Below are positions 1 to 7,916 of a stretch of 54,409 nt of DNA, piece after piece. The stretch comes from Desulfuromonas sp. Its GTDB lineage: Bacteria; Desulfobacterota; Desulfuromonadia; Desulfuromonadales; Desulfuromonadaceae. A model generated the notes under the pieces. It did not search any database. It was not told the DNA's origin and saw nothing but the letters and a program-made list of their open reading frames with translations. A program made the position numbers and the translations under genes. The stretch's first letter is position 1. Each line of letters opens with the position of its first letter. The stretch spans positions 1,576-55,984 of the forward strand of contig PKUE01000169.1 of assembly GCA_002869685.1 (NCBI GenBank), read 5' to 3'.

Positions 1-2594
1 GCCACGCTGCGCCCCGGAACCTCAGGGTCAAACTCGGCAACCGGCGTCCGTTCGCCAGCTTCAGTCGAACCTTCATAGCCGGCAGTTTCCCAGGCAGCAT
101 AGCCCCCTTCCATGAGGCGCACATCTTCAACTCCGGCATAAAGCAGGGTCCACACCAGACGGGCGGCTGCGGTCTGATCATCGCCATAGACAACCACGGT
201 GGTGTCTTTGTCGATACCCATGTAAGCGATACCGGGCAGCAGGTATTGGTCGGGGTAGATATTCCACCAGTTGCGCGGCAGCGAGTCGTCCGGACCGAGC
301 CCTTTAGCGGCATCTTCCTCTTCAGTGGTACTGCGATCCCAGCAAGCTGGCTCACCAGGATCTACAGGCCAGTCGTTACGCGCATTGAAGCAGTCATACT
401 CAATCTCGTCGGTGTTAACGTGAATGGCTCCGGGAACATGGCCGTTGTTATAGGCATCGCCAGCCGGCCCCCAGCCCACGTCAGCGATCACATAAGGCTT
501 ATCGAAGTTGTTGTTTTCCAACAGCACTTCTTTGACCCAGCGTGCATCAACCACGTGGTTGACGTTGGGATAAGCATCAAAATCCCACTCGGGATGCACA
601 CCAAAGGAAACCGGACGCTCGGAACGCTCCTGTCGCCAGCCATCAGTGCTGCCGGGAACATCCGCTTCGGCCACGTAGGAGGCATCTTCGACGTAGTCGG
701 TACTCCACCCTTCCCAGCCGTCGGAGTAGTTACGTGCATTACTGATTCCCATCAGATGAGCGTAGAGGTAGCTGATACTGGAGCGGTAACCGCTACCGCA
801 GTAAAAGATGACCTCTTTGCTGAAAGTGGTGTCGGTAGCGTTTTCAATGCCGATACCGTTCCACATGGTGGCCACTTCGCTGTAGTTGCGGAAGGTGCCG
901 TCATTGTCGAGATACTCACGATCTGGATTGTCAGCATGGAACGCATAGGTGGCACCGGGAATCCGGCCTTTGTTGACCACATAACTGTAACCACTCACTT
1001 CACCGGCATATTCCTCATACATCCGGACATCGGCGACCAGGGTATTGGCATCATCATAGACACCAGCCACGTAGTCCGTGGTGGCAGCCACTTCGGGCAG
1101 CGTGCTGCCACTGTAGGTGGTGGCAACCGGCTCATTGATGGTGGTTTCTCCGTCATACCCGGCGGCGGTCCAGGTGTCGTAGCCGCCGTTGAGCAGGCGC
1201 ACATCATCGACCCCGGCGTAGAGCAAGATCCACCACAGCCGGGCCGCAAAGATCGGGCTGTTGCTGTAGACAATAACGGTCGTGTCTTCGGTGATCCCCA
1301 TGCTGCCGACGGCGGCTTTCAGTTCGTCATCGGGCAACATGAACCAGCGCGGGTAGCCGTTTTCATAGACATCGGAGTTGGAGTGGATCGCTCCGGGGAT
1401 ATGGCCATCGAGATACGAGGCATCAGCCCAGCCATTGGCCATGTCGGTAAAGCTGCCCCACTGGGTTTCAAAAATCAGGTACTTGTGATCGCGATCATAG
1501 CTGTAGTTGGCCGGAGCGGCACTGGTGCTGCCAGCGGCATGATAATCAATCAACCCTTTAACCCAGCCGGGATACACCAAATCCGCGTAGTTGGGCAACG
1601 CTTCCATGGGATAGGTGGCCGCGTCTGCAGCCGCCCAGTCCCACATGGAGGCATCATAGTTGGCAACATTTTCAAAGCCCATCAAGCGGGCGAGAAAGTA
1701 GGCAAAACCGCTACGAATCCCGGCAGTGCAATACGCGGCCACCTGCTTGTCGGCGGTAATGCCCCGTGCATCAAAGTAAGCTTTCATGGTGGCGTAAGGC
1801 ACCAGGGTGTGATCATCGGCATAGGACCATTCATAAGGCAGATGCACCGCGCCGGTGATATGACCTTCGCGCGCCTCGCCGTACAGTTGCCAGCCGTTAT
1901 ATTCTTCGTCGGTACGGGTATCGATCAGCACAAAATTGCTGTCGCCCAGGCGCGAAGCAATGGTTTCCTTGTCGATGACCACGGAGGTATTAGCTGAAGC
2001 GGTGAAGGTGGTTGCTTCGAGGGTGTTTGCCGCCAGTTCCGTGGTGCGACCGTCGGCACTCCATTTGTCCCAGCCGCCGTTAAGCAGATGGACATCGCTG
2101 CAACCGAGGTATTCCAACGCCCAGAACACGCGTCCGGCAGATCCCCAGGAGGTGATGGTATCGTCATAGAGGACAATTTTAGCGTCGGCCACCAGACCTT
2201 TGTCGCCCAGCAGTGTTTCCAGCTCGGCAACAGATTTGAGGTTAAGGCTGCCATCGGCCAGTTCGCCATGAGCCATGTGAATCGCACCGGGAATATGCCC
2301 GGCAGCGTAGGCATCGGCAGAACGGGTATCGATGACAATCAGGGTGCCGGTCGTGGCAGCTGTCGCCGTTTCTACGGACAGTAAGCTGGTCAATTCATCT
2401 GCAGACAGCAATAAAGTGGCGTTGGGATACGGCGTGGTATCGGTGGTGTTGTCACCATCACCGCCATCCGTGTTGCCGCCGTCTGTTGTTGTGGTGGTTT
2501 TATGGGTCACGGATTCACCGCAACCTGTGAGCATAAAAGCCGTCAGTGCTACCAGCATCAGCACCAGCAGCATCGATTTAAGTCGTTGCATCAT
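1..2594 (-). CDS. Tandem multi-rhodanese lipoprotein (partial, C-terminus off the left edge)
   Basis: This reading frame stays open to the window edge (864 codons visible). It begins with a lipoprotein signal peptide whose lipobox is LTGC at about residues 22-25, then a Thr/Gly/Asp-rich linker. Five rhodanese domains are visible. Domains 2 and 4 keep the catalytic loop (CTAGIR with Cys289, CGSGYR with Cys599). Domains 1, 3 and 5 have DDTIT, SNSPI and GDDQT in that place and should be inactive. Classical thiosulfate sulfurtransferases are inactive-active domain pairs, so this is such a pair repeated with a period of about 310 residues; the active half of the third pair would lie beyond the edge. 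I chose the ATG at 2594 because an AGGA lies eight bases upstream. The barrel gene ends 17 bp upstream on the same strand, so the two are probably cotranscribed. The likely role is periplasmic or outer-membrane sulfur transfer; the substrate is unknown. Confidence 0.9.
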   Translation of the reverse strand, partial: MMQRLKSMLLVLMLVALTAFMLTGCGESVTHKTTTTTDGGNTDGGDGDNTTDTTPYPNATLLLSADELTSLLSVETATAATTGTLIVIDTRSADAYAAGHIPGAIHMAHGELADGSLNLKSVAELETLLGDKGLVADAKIVLYDDTITSWGSAGRVFWALEYLGCSDVHLLNGGWDKWSADGRTTELAANTLEATTFTASANTSVVIDKETIASRLGDSNFVLIDTRTDEEYNGWQLYGEAREGHITGAVHLPYEWSYADDHTLVPYATMKAYFDARGITADKQVAAYCTAGIRSGFAYFLARLMGFENVANYDASMWDWAAADAATYPMEALPNYADLVYPGWVKGLIDYHAAGSTSAAPANYSYDRDHKYLIFETQWGSFTDMANGWADASYLDGHIPGAIHSNSDVYENGYPRWFMLPDDELKAAVGSMGITEDTTVIVYSNSPIFAARLWWILLYAGVDDVRLLNGGYDTWTAAGYDGETTINEPVATTYSGSTLPEVAATTDYVAGVYDDANTLVADVRMYEEYAGEVSGYSYVVNKGRIPGATYAFHADNPDREYLDNDGTFRNYSEVATMWNGIGIENATDTTFSKEVIFYCGSGYRSSISYLYAHLMGISNARNYSDGWEGWSTDYVEDASYVAEADVPGSTDGWRQERSERPVSFGVHPEWDFDAYPNVNHVVDARWVKEVLLENNNFDKPYVIADVGWGPAGDAYNNGHVPGAIHVNTDEIEYDCFNARNDWPVDPGEPACWDRSTTEEEDAAKGLGPDDSLPRNWWNIYPDQYLLPGIAYMGIDKDTTVVVYGDDQTAAARLVWTLLYAGVEDVRLMEGGYAAWETAGYEGSTEAGERTPVAEFDPEVPGRSV

Positions 2595-2611
2595 GGTCAT
2601 CGTCCTTTGCG

Positions 2612-3445
2612 TTAGCGGATCTGGTAGGTCAGAGCCAGGGTGTAAGTGGCGCCAGCGGCGGTATTTTCACCACACAAAGCCGGGGTGTACACAGCTTCCC
2701 AGCCCCAGGCCTCGTCGATGCGATAGCCCACAGCCACATCCAGCTTGAGCAGGTCATATTCGGTGGTGATCGTCGGGTTGCCCGAAGCATCCACCATCGT
2801 ATCGCCATTATTGGCACTGAGCAGTCCGTCGAGTTTTACCCGGGCATAAAGTTTATCGGTTAGGTCGCTGCCCACTTCAACGAGGTAGCGATATTCGTCG
2901 CTTGGCTCTTCAAACCGCCAGCGATAACCGAATTCAAAATTGCAGTAGCCGGGAAACAGATAGGCCAGGGAGTGACCGAACAGGATACGCGCCTCGACAT
3001 CGTACTGTCCGTTACCCAACGGCAGGGAATCGTTTTCATCATAGAGTTCAGGGATTTTAACCAAGCCTTGAATCGCCAGCACACCCGCCGGAAGGTTCAA
3101 CAGCCGATATTTCAGCCCAAGATCGACATCGCCAAGACCATAGGTCTTCATCTCAATGGTGTCATCTTCATGCTGGATCTGCTTGTAGTAAACCGAAGCA
3201 ATCACCGTTGCGGCATCGGTGAGACCATATTCCACATAATAGTTGAGGTTGAGGTCGTAGAACTCGCCATCATTGGCCATCGCTTTGCGATCACCATCAT
3301 CATCAAAATTACGATCAGCGGCGTAATAATTACCTGACAAGCGGTTGTAGGACTGACCGGCGTGCTGTGTCCAGGCCCCGGCAAACGCCTGGCTGGCACA
3401 ACACAGCACAATCAAAAGCAGTGGCAGTAGTGCTTTCTTTAACAT
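2612..3445 (-). CDS. Outer-membrane beta-barrel protein, family not recognised
   Basis: The 277-residue product has a clear Sec signal peptide (MLKKALLPLLLIVLCCASQAFA) followed by alternating aromatic/polar strands typical of an outer-membrane barrel, ending in TYQIR. Segments such as YDLNLNYYVEYGLTDAATV and FEFGYRWRF look like beta-hairpins. The ATG at 3445 has AAAGG ten bases upstream; a TTG seven codons further up has no ribosome-binding site. It is followed after 17 bp by the multi-rhodanese lipoprotein. From memory, Geobacter extHIJKL also pairs a rhodanese-like lipoprotein with an outer-membrane channel, so a functional pair is plausible, but homology to ExtI is not shown here. Confidence 0.75.
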   Translation of the reverse strand: MLKKALLPLLLIVLCCASQAFAGAWTQHAGQSYNRLSGNYYAADRNFDDDGDRKAMANDGEFYDLNLNYYVEYGLTDAATVIASVYYKQIQHEDDTIEMKTYGLGDVDLGLKYRLLNLPAGVLAIQGLVKIPELYDENDSLPLGNGQYDVEARILFGHSLAYLFPGYCNFEFGYRWRFEEPSDEYRYLVEVGSDLTDKLYARVKLDGLLSANNGDTMVDASGNPTITTEYDLLKLDVAVGYRIDEAWGWEAVYTPALCGENTAAGATYTLALTYQIR

Positions 3446-3657
3446 TGGGAGAGAACCTTTCTTCAATGCGGTTTTGAATTCAACTAAAGAACGGGCGATG
3501 AATTCATTAACGGAACAGATGTTCGCTCCTTATTGCATAAGAAAAGCCGAAAACACAAATAACTATTTCTGATAATATTTTCTCGTAGAATCGGTTAAGC
3601 AAATAGGTGGGGATTGAAGACTTAAACAGCGCAGACGAGATGATCGTCGCTGGACAT
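3446..3657. other. Gap upstream of the barrel gene
   Basis: This AT-rich interval lies between the hemE terminator and the barrel gene and should hold the promoter of the minus-strand barrel-rhodanese unit. I see no convincing consensus promoter and no supported gene in it. Confidence 0.4.
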
Positions 3658-3689
3658 AAAAAAAGCCCCGCAGATCTCTGCGGGGCTTG
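3658..3689 (-). terminator. Rho-independent terminator of hemE
   Basis: A perfect 12-bp stem (AAGCCCCGCAGA against TCTGCGGGGCTT, 3664-3675 and 3678-3689) is followed on the minus strand by eight Ts (the A run at 3658-3665). It sits 12 bp past the hemE stop. Confidence 0.92.
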
Positions 3690-3701
3690 AAAATCACTTC
3701 G

Positions 3702-4739
3702 CTACTTCTGACTGAGCCGATGAACGGCGTCAACCATGAAAATGGCATTTTCCGGCGGCACCGACGGCAGGATACCGTGGCCAAGATTGAAAATAAATCC
3801 GGGGCGACCGGCATTCTCGTCGAGAATACGCTGCACCTCTTTCTCAATGTACGGCTTTGGTGCGTAAAGCACGGTCGGATCGAGGTTGCCCTGAACAGCG
3901 ATATCGTCACCGAGAATATCACGTGCCTTACCCAGATTGATGTGCCAGTCGAGACCAACCACATCACTACCGGCTTCCTTAACCAGTTCCAGCATGGTGC
4001 CAGAGTTTTTAACAAAGTAGATCACCGGTACATCTTTGCGGTTGAGACCGGCAATCAGTTTCTTGGTATAAGGCAAGACAAACTTCTCAAAATCATGGGG
4101 AGCCACCAGCCCACCCCAGGTATCGAAAATCTGGATGGCCTGAGCACCCGCCTCAATCTGCATATTGAGGTAACGTCGGTCCATTTCGGTGATCTTTTCC
4201 ATCAGAGCGTGGTAGAGAGCCGGATCGCCATACATCATCTGCTTGAGCGCGGCAAAGTCCTTGCTACCTTTGCCTTCCACCATGTAGCAGGCCAGTGTGA
4301 ACGGGGCGCCACCAAAACCGATCAGCGGCACGCGTCCTTCAAAGGCGGTACGCAGACGCTTGATAATGGCCGGAACATAAGACACGGCCTGAGCCATATC
4401 CTCAGGGACAATCAGCTTGTCCACATCGGCCTGAGTACGGATCGGATCGGCAAACACCGGACCGGGAGTAAAATCAAGAGCCATGCCCATGGGCTCAATC
4501 GGCGTCAGAATATCGGAAAACAGGATAGCGGCATCCGCATTGAGAATATCGATCGGCTGAATGGTGACTTCGGCAGCACGTTCGGGGTCTTTGCACAGAT
4601 CGAGAAAGGTGCCTTCGCCGCGGGAGCGCACTTCACGGTATTGTGGCAGGTAACGACCGGCCTGGCGCATCAGCCACACGGGGACACGGTCAACGGGCTG
4701 GCCCCAGCAGGCCTTGAGAAAGTTGTATTCAGTCGCCAT
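3702..4739 (-). CDS. hemE: Uroporphyrinogen decarboxylase HemE
   Basis: This 345-residue protein matches the usual HemE length. It decarboxylates the four acetate side chains of uroporphyrinogen III to give coproporphyrinogen III in the cytoplasm. The family signature PVWLMRQAGRYLPQYR is near the N-terminus, and GFGGAPFTLACYMVEG and the C-terminal FNLGHGILPSVPPEN are typical. I start at the ATG at 4739, which has AGGA with a nine-base gap; the ATG at 4748 directly abuts that site. The AhbD-like radical SAM gene lies 48 bp upstream on the same strand and a strong terminator follows, so hemE closes a small operon. Confidence 0.97.
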   Translation of the reverse strand: MATEYNFLKACWGQPVDRVPVWLMRQAGRYLPQYREVRSRGEGTFLDLCKDPERAAEVTIQPIDILNADAAILFSDILTPIEPMGMALDFTPGPVFADPIRTQADVDKLIVPEDMAQAVSYVPAIIKRLRTAFEGRVPLIGFGGAPFTLACYMVEGKGSKDFAALKQMMYGDPALYHALMEKITEMDRRYLNMQIEAGAQAIQIFDTWGGLVAPHDFEKFVLPYTKKLIAGLNRKDVPVIYFVKNSGTMLELVKEAGSDVVGLDWHINLGKARDILGDDIAVQGNLDPTVLYAPKPYIEKEVQRILDENAGRPGFIFNLGHGILPSVPPENAIFMVDAVHRLSQK

Positions 4740-4787
4740 TAAACTCATTCCTTTTTCTTTATAGATGAAGTTGGGTTGTCTCTACGT

Positions 4788-5897
4788 TTATTCGCCGCGA
4801 TTCTCAGCAGCTTCTTTTTCCATCCGTTTGCGGGTCTTGCGCGGGATGTAATTACAGAACGGCTCTTCGGCCATATAGTCACCATACACCGCATCAGCAC
4901 GCGCGCGGCAGCCACCACAGACGTTAATGAACTCACACTCGCCACATTTTCCCTTGTACTTGGAAAAGTCGCGCAAATCATTGAACACCTTGGAATTGAA
5001 CCACAAATCTTTAAACGGTATCTGCTTAACATTCCCCACCGAGGAATGGAAGTAGGAGCACGGCTTGAGATTGCCGAAGCAGTCGATCAGGCAGATCGTT
5101 TGCGCGGCAATACAGCCTTTGCCACCGCCGGTGGAAAAGGTCAGGCTGCGCCGTTTGAAATCCACCCCTTCGGCCTTGGCCATCTGTGGCACGATACGGT
5201 AGTAGTGCGGCGCACAGGTGGGGCGCATGAGGATTTCATCCTCGTGCTTTTCCTGTTCATAGTGCCAGGAAAGAATCTCTTCGTAATCTTCCTTGGACAC
5301 CAGCTCATTCATGATCTCTTCGCCGCGACCGGTGGGCACGATCATAAACATGTACCAGGCCGTGGCGCCCAGCGACTTGGCCAACTTGAAGGTATCGGCA
5401 ATATCGTGCTGGTTGCGCTTGGTAAACGATGAATTGATAAGAAACTTGATGCCGTTGCGGGTCAGGGTTTCCGCCGCACGTTTCACCCCTTCAAAGGCAC
5501 CGGGGCACTGACGGAAATCGTCATGAATTTCGGCCGTGGAACCGTCAAGAGACAGGGACACCATCTTGATATCGGCCTTATTCATCTTGGCGCAGACCTC
5601 ATCCGTGATCAGGGTGCCGTTTGTGGCCATGCACATGCGCAGCCCTTTGGAGGTGCCATACTCGGCGATCTCAAAAATATCGGGGCGCATCAGCGGCTCA
5701 CCACCGGACAACACCATCACCGGCTTAGAGACTTCGCAGATGTCATCAATCATTTTGAATGCTTCTTCCGTGGTGAAGTCGCCGGAAGCGGCTTCCATAT
5801 CAGAGGAGCAGCGGCAATGAACACAGGTCAGATTGCAACGACGGGTGGTTTCCCAGGCAATCCACTTGGGGATAAACTTTTCTTCTTGATCAGCCAT
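4788..5897 (-). CDS. Radical SAM/SPASM enzyme, AhbD/NirJ-like (probable tetrapyrrole modification)
   Basis: The 369-residue protein carries the radical SAM cluster motif CNLTCVHC (Cys21, Cys25, Cys28) after [10 protein letters not shown], followed by the GGEP motif. The C-terminal third is a SPASM region rich in cysteines ([38 protein letters not shown]), which should bind extra 4Fe-4S clusters. The CGGCRARA ending is what I expect of haem b synthase AhbD and the related NirJ proteins. Those act on sirohaem-derived tetrapyrroles. Its place directly before hemE supports a haem role, yet AhbD belongs to the route that does not need HemE, so the exact substrate is open. AGGAGA ten bases upstream supports the ATG. 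Confidence 0.82.
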   Translation of the reverse strand: MADQEEKFIPKWIAWETTRRCNLTCVHCRCSSDMEAASGDFTTEEAFKMIDDICEVSKPVMVLSGGEPLMRPDIFEIAEYGTSKGLRMCMATNGTLITDEVCAKMNKADIKMVSLSLDGSTAEIHDDFRQCPGAFEGVKRAAETLTRNGIKFLINSSFTKRNQHDIADTFKLAKSLGATAWYMFMIVPTGRGEEIMNELVSKEDYEEILSWHYEQEKHEDEILMRPTCAPHYYRIVPQMAKAEGVDFKRRSLTFSTGGGKGCIAAQTICLIDCFGNLKPCSYFHSSVGNVKQIPFKDLWFNSKVFNDLRDFSKYKGKCGECEFINVCGGCRARADAVYGDYMAEEPFCNYIPRKTRKRMEKEAAENRGE

Positions 5898-5969
5898 GCG
5901 GCGATTTTCTCCTGAGGGTCAAAGGGTTTAGCAGATCTTTTCACCTTGTTGTCACAGCAAAACGCGATT

Positions 5970-6485
5970 CTAACCCAGATCGCCCTGTGAGACAAGTTCC
6001 GCGATGGTTTCGGCCATCTCGTCCTGATCCATCACATTGCCGTCTACGGTGACCTCCGCGTAGCGGCGATAAAGCTGCAAGCGCTCGTGATACAGATCTT
6101 CAAAAGTCTGGTTTTCGGCACAGGCAATGCCGCGGGTATCGAAGTTATGAATCCGCCGACAGATTTCATCAAACGATACATCGAGAAACACGATGGTGGA
6201 GATGGATTTGAGGTGGGCCATGGTCTTTTCGCTGTACACGGCACTGCCACCAGTGGCGATAATCTGATTGGTGATATTGAGACGGAGGATTTCCTGCTCT
6301 TCAATGCGGCGCAGGTTGAGATAGTCCGTTTCGTCGAGAATGTCCTGCAGGGTCTTCTGCTGATTGATCTGGATGAGGATATCGGTGTCGATATAGCCCA
6401 TGCCGAGATTTTTGGCGAGGATGATGCCGATAGTGCTTTTGCCGGCACCGGGCATGCCGATCAGAGTGATGTTGCTCTTTTTCAT
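5970..6485 (-). CDS. aroK: Shikimate kinase-like P-loop kinase
   Basis: The 171-residue protein is the size of shikimate kinase, which phosphorylates shikimate with ATP. Walker A is GMPGAGKST at residues 10-18 and the DTD motif follows (YIDTDI). The family's GGG substrate-binding motif appears as GGS in IATGGSAVYS, so another small alcohol substrate is possible. I start at the ATG at 6485, which has AAAGGA five bases upstream; upstream codons run into the repeat R1 and encode spurious Thr-Leu repeats. The radical SAM gene begins 72 bp downstream, so aroK, radical SAM and hemE may be cotranscribed. Confidence 0.8.
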   Translation of the reverse strand: MKKSNITLIGMPGAGKSTIGIILAKNLGMGYIDTDILIQINQQKTLQDILDETDYLNLRRIEEQEILRLNITNQIIATGGSAVYSEKTMAHLKSISTIVFLDVSFDEICRRIHNFDTRGIACAENQTFEDLYHERLQLYRRYAEVTVDGNVMDQDEMAETIAELVSQGDLG

Positions 6486-6532
6486 AGGGTTCCTTTTTAT
6501 GCAGTGCGATGCTGCTTTTATTTCTTTAAATT

Positions 6533-7085
6533 TCAAGGTCAAAATCAGGGTCAAGGTCGCCGGGTTTCGTCCCGGCAGCCGACATCCTTTTGACTGGCCG
6601 CTCAAAAGGATGCAAAAACCAGCTTAACTTCTCCTGAACCTAGATTTACCTGCACTAAGTCTGTTTCCGATGTTCGTTACGGATTCGGCTTGCCTCCCTT
6701 TAGCTCAGCAAATCGTGCAACTCTTCATCTTAGGTGTAAAACGTTGATAACTCTCTTTCGTCTTCCTCTATCTCTGGTGTGGCACCAATCAAACGGGTGG
6801 GGCGGAGCCCCCCTACAGAAATATGTTATTTAGTACCCAGCCCTCCCGTTCAGCAGCGCCGAACGCAAAGAGTGTCGCTGTGATGGTTGTCGTCAAACGG
6901 GTTGAGGACTGTGGTACACAGGCCGAGTTTTTGCCGACATCACAGCGTAAGCGAATGAAGTGAGGGAACCCGCAGGGCGCAATGGTCGGGAGTCGATTTT
7001 GCGCTACTTTTGTCGACGCAAAAGTAGCCCGACGTGTGGGCGTGGAAGCCCACGTCACCTGGGCGCCAAGCCACGAGAAAGGACA
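6533..7085 (+). repeat. Dispersed structured repeat copy R1 (module A then B)
   Basis: This gene-free stretch is homologous to 46585-46965 (R2) and to the reverse complement of 53826-54409 (R3). Module A is about 6533-6850 and module B about 6862-7085. Hairpins in A: GCCGGG/CCCGGC (6559-6576) and CATCCTTTTGA/TCAAAAGGATG (6583-6612). Hairpins in B: CGCTGTGATG/CATCACAGCG (6876-6885 with 6938-6947), GCTACTTTTG/CAAAAGTAGC (7003-7028) and GACGTGTGGGC/GCCCACGTC (about 7030-7053). Several pairs change in a compensated way in R2 or R3. The short open frames here are not conserved as proteins between copies. It lies between the 5' end of the shikimate-kinase-like gene and the 3' end of the SH3 protein gene. 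Confidence 0.88.
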
Positions 7086-7108
7086 AAGCCTAGACGCTTT
7101 TATCTAGT

Positions 7109-7729
7109 CTACCGAGGCGCCGTCACCTCACCGCGCACAAACTGCCGCCACACCCATCCGAATCCACCATCAGGCAGACGCACATAATACCACTCCGGTG
7201 CCTGCCCCAGCACGTATAATCGGTCACCGGCAGCCACATGATCACTCACCGGCTGCAGGCGGCTTGGTCCGCTGCGCACATTGAGCACCTCGACGGTGAC
7301 AGTCACAGTGCCAAGGGCCGATGCCGGAACCGCCGTCACATCGGGCTGAGGCGGTGGCGGCGCACTCGGCGGCGCTTTGACCACCCGGTAACCGCGTGGA
7401 ATCGGCTCATAATAGATATCGTTGTAACGGGCATAAACCCGGTTGCCAAAGCGGACATCGACATAGCCATAGGGCAATGTTGAAACCACCAGACCGACCG
7501 GCGGATACACCACCCGATAAAAGCTGTCAAAAGGAGAATAGAAAATACCATTGAGATAAAAATAGGTATCGTGATGATGGTGAACCCTGTGATGTCCACG
7601 CGGCAAAACTTTAACCACCTCACCATAACCGGGCCGATAATGTGAATGGCCTTTTTTAGCCCACGCGGGTGCGCTGCCTGTAACAACCAGAACTGCGAGC
7701 ACTAACAAGAAGAGGGAACGTGTTTTCAT
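7109..7729 (-). CDS. Exported DUF6515-like protein with C-terminal bacterial SH3 domain
   Basis: The 206-residue protein starts with a Sec signal peptide (MKTRSLFLLVLAVLVVTGSAPAWA). A His/Tyr-rich segment follows (HHRVHHHHDTYFYLNGIFY) with repeated YxP and YYEPIPRGYRVV motifs like those of the DUF6515 family. A proline-rich linker leads to an SH3b domain (TVEVLNVRSGPS to GWVWRQF), which in other proteins binds peptidoglycan. It is probably periplasmic or envelope-attached. AAAGGAG with an eight-base gap supports the ATG at 7729; an upstream ATG adds eight unlikely residues. The stop codon lies about 25 bp from the edge of repeat R1. Confidence 0.78.
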   Translation of the reverse strand: MKTRSLFLLVLAVLVVTGSAPAWAKKGHSHYRPGYGEVVKVLPRGHHRVHHHHDTYFYLNGIFYSPFDSFYRVVYPPVGLVVSTLPYGYVDVRFGNRVYARYNDIYYEPIPRGYRVVKAPPSAPPPPQPDVTAVPASALGTVTVTVEVLNVRSGPSRLQPVSDHVAAGDRLYVLGQAPEWYYVRLPDGGFGWVWRQFVRGEVTAPR

Positions 7730-7780
7730 GGCAAAGCTCCTTTCACACAGCAAGAGCTTCTATTTTACCATAGTGGTCCA

Positions 7781-7819
7781 GACAAAAAGAAACAGCGCAC
7801 CGCAAAAAGCGGTGCGCTG
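7781..7819 (-). terminator. Terminator-like hairpin downstream of the nitronate monooxygenase gene
   Basis: A perfect 11-bp stem CAGCGCACCGC/GCGGTGCGCTG (7793-7803 and 7809-7819) has an AAAAA loop. On the minus strand it is followed by a T-rich tract (complement of 7781-7792). It ends the transcript that enters from the gene at 7917. Confidence 0.75.
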
Positions 7820-7916
7820 AATTAATGTTCGTAGCTATTTCCTGCAAAACCTTGCCCTACGTGGTTCGAAAAGCGCGTTTTTTTCACCCACACAAAACCG
7901 AAAAAGAACTGAAATG

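Noticed and set aside
246-1997. A 583-codon open frame on the plus strand
   Set aside because: It is antisense to the multi-rhodanese gene. The minus strand has a signal peptide, five recognisable domains and catalytic loops, while the plus frame shows no known fold and no ribosome-binding site.
6533-6570. Possible N-terminal extension of the shikimate kinase gene with Thr-Leu repeats
   Set aside because: It is translation of the CAAGGTC-type tandem bases at the edge of repeat R1; the ATG at 6485 has its own ribosome-binding site.
6533-7085. CRISPR array or insertion sequence at the dispersed repeats
   Set aside because: There are no short evenly spaced direct repeats, no cas gene, no transposase frame and no terminal inverted repeats bounding the units.
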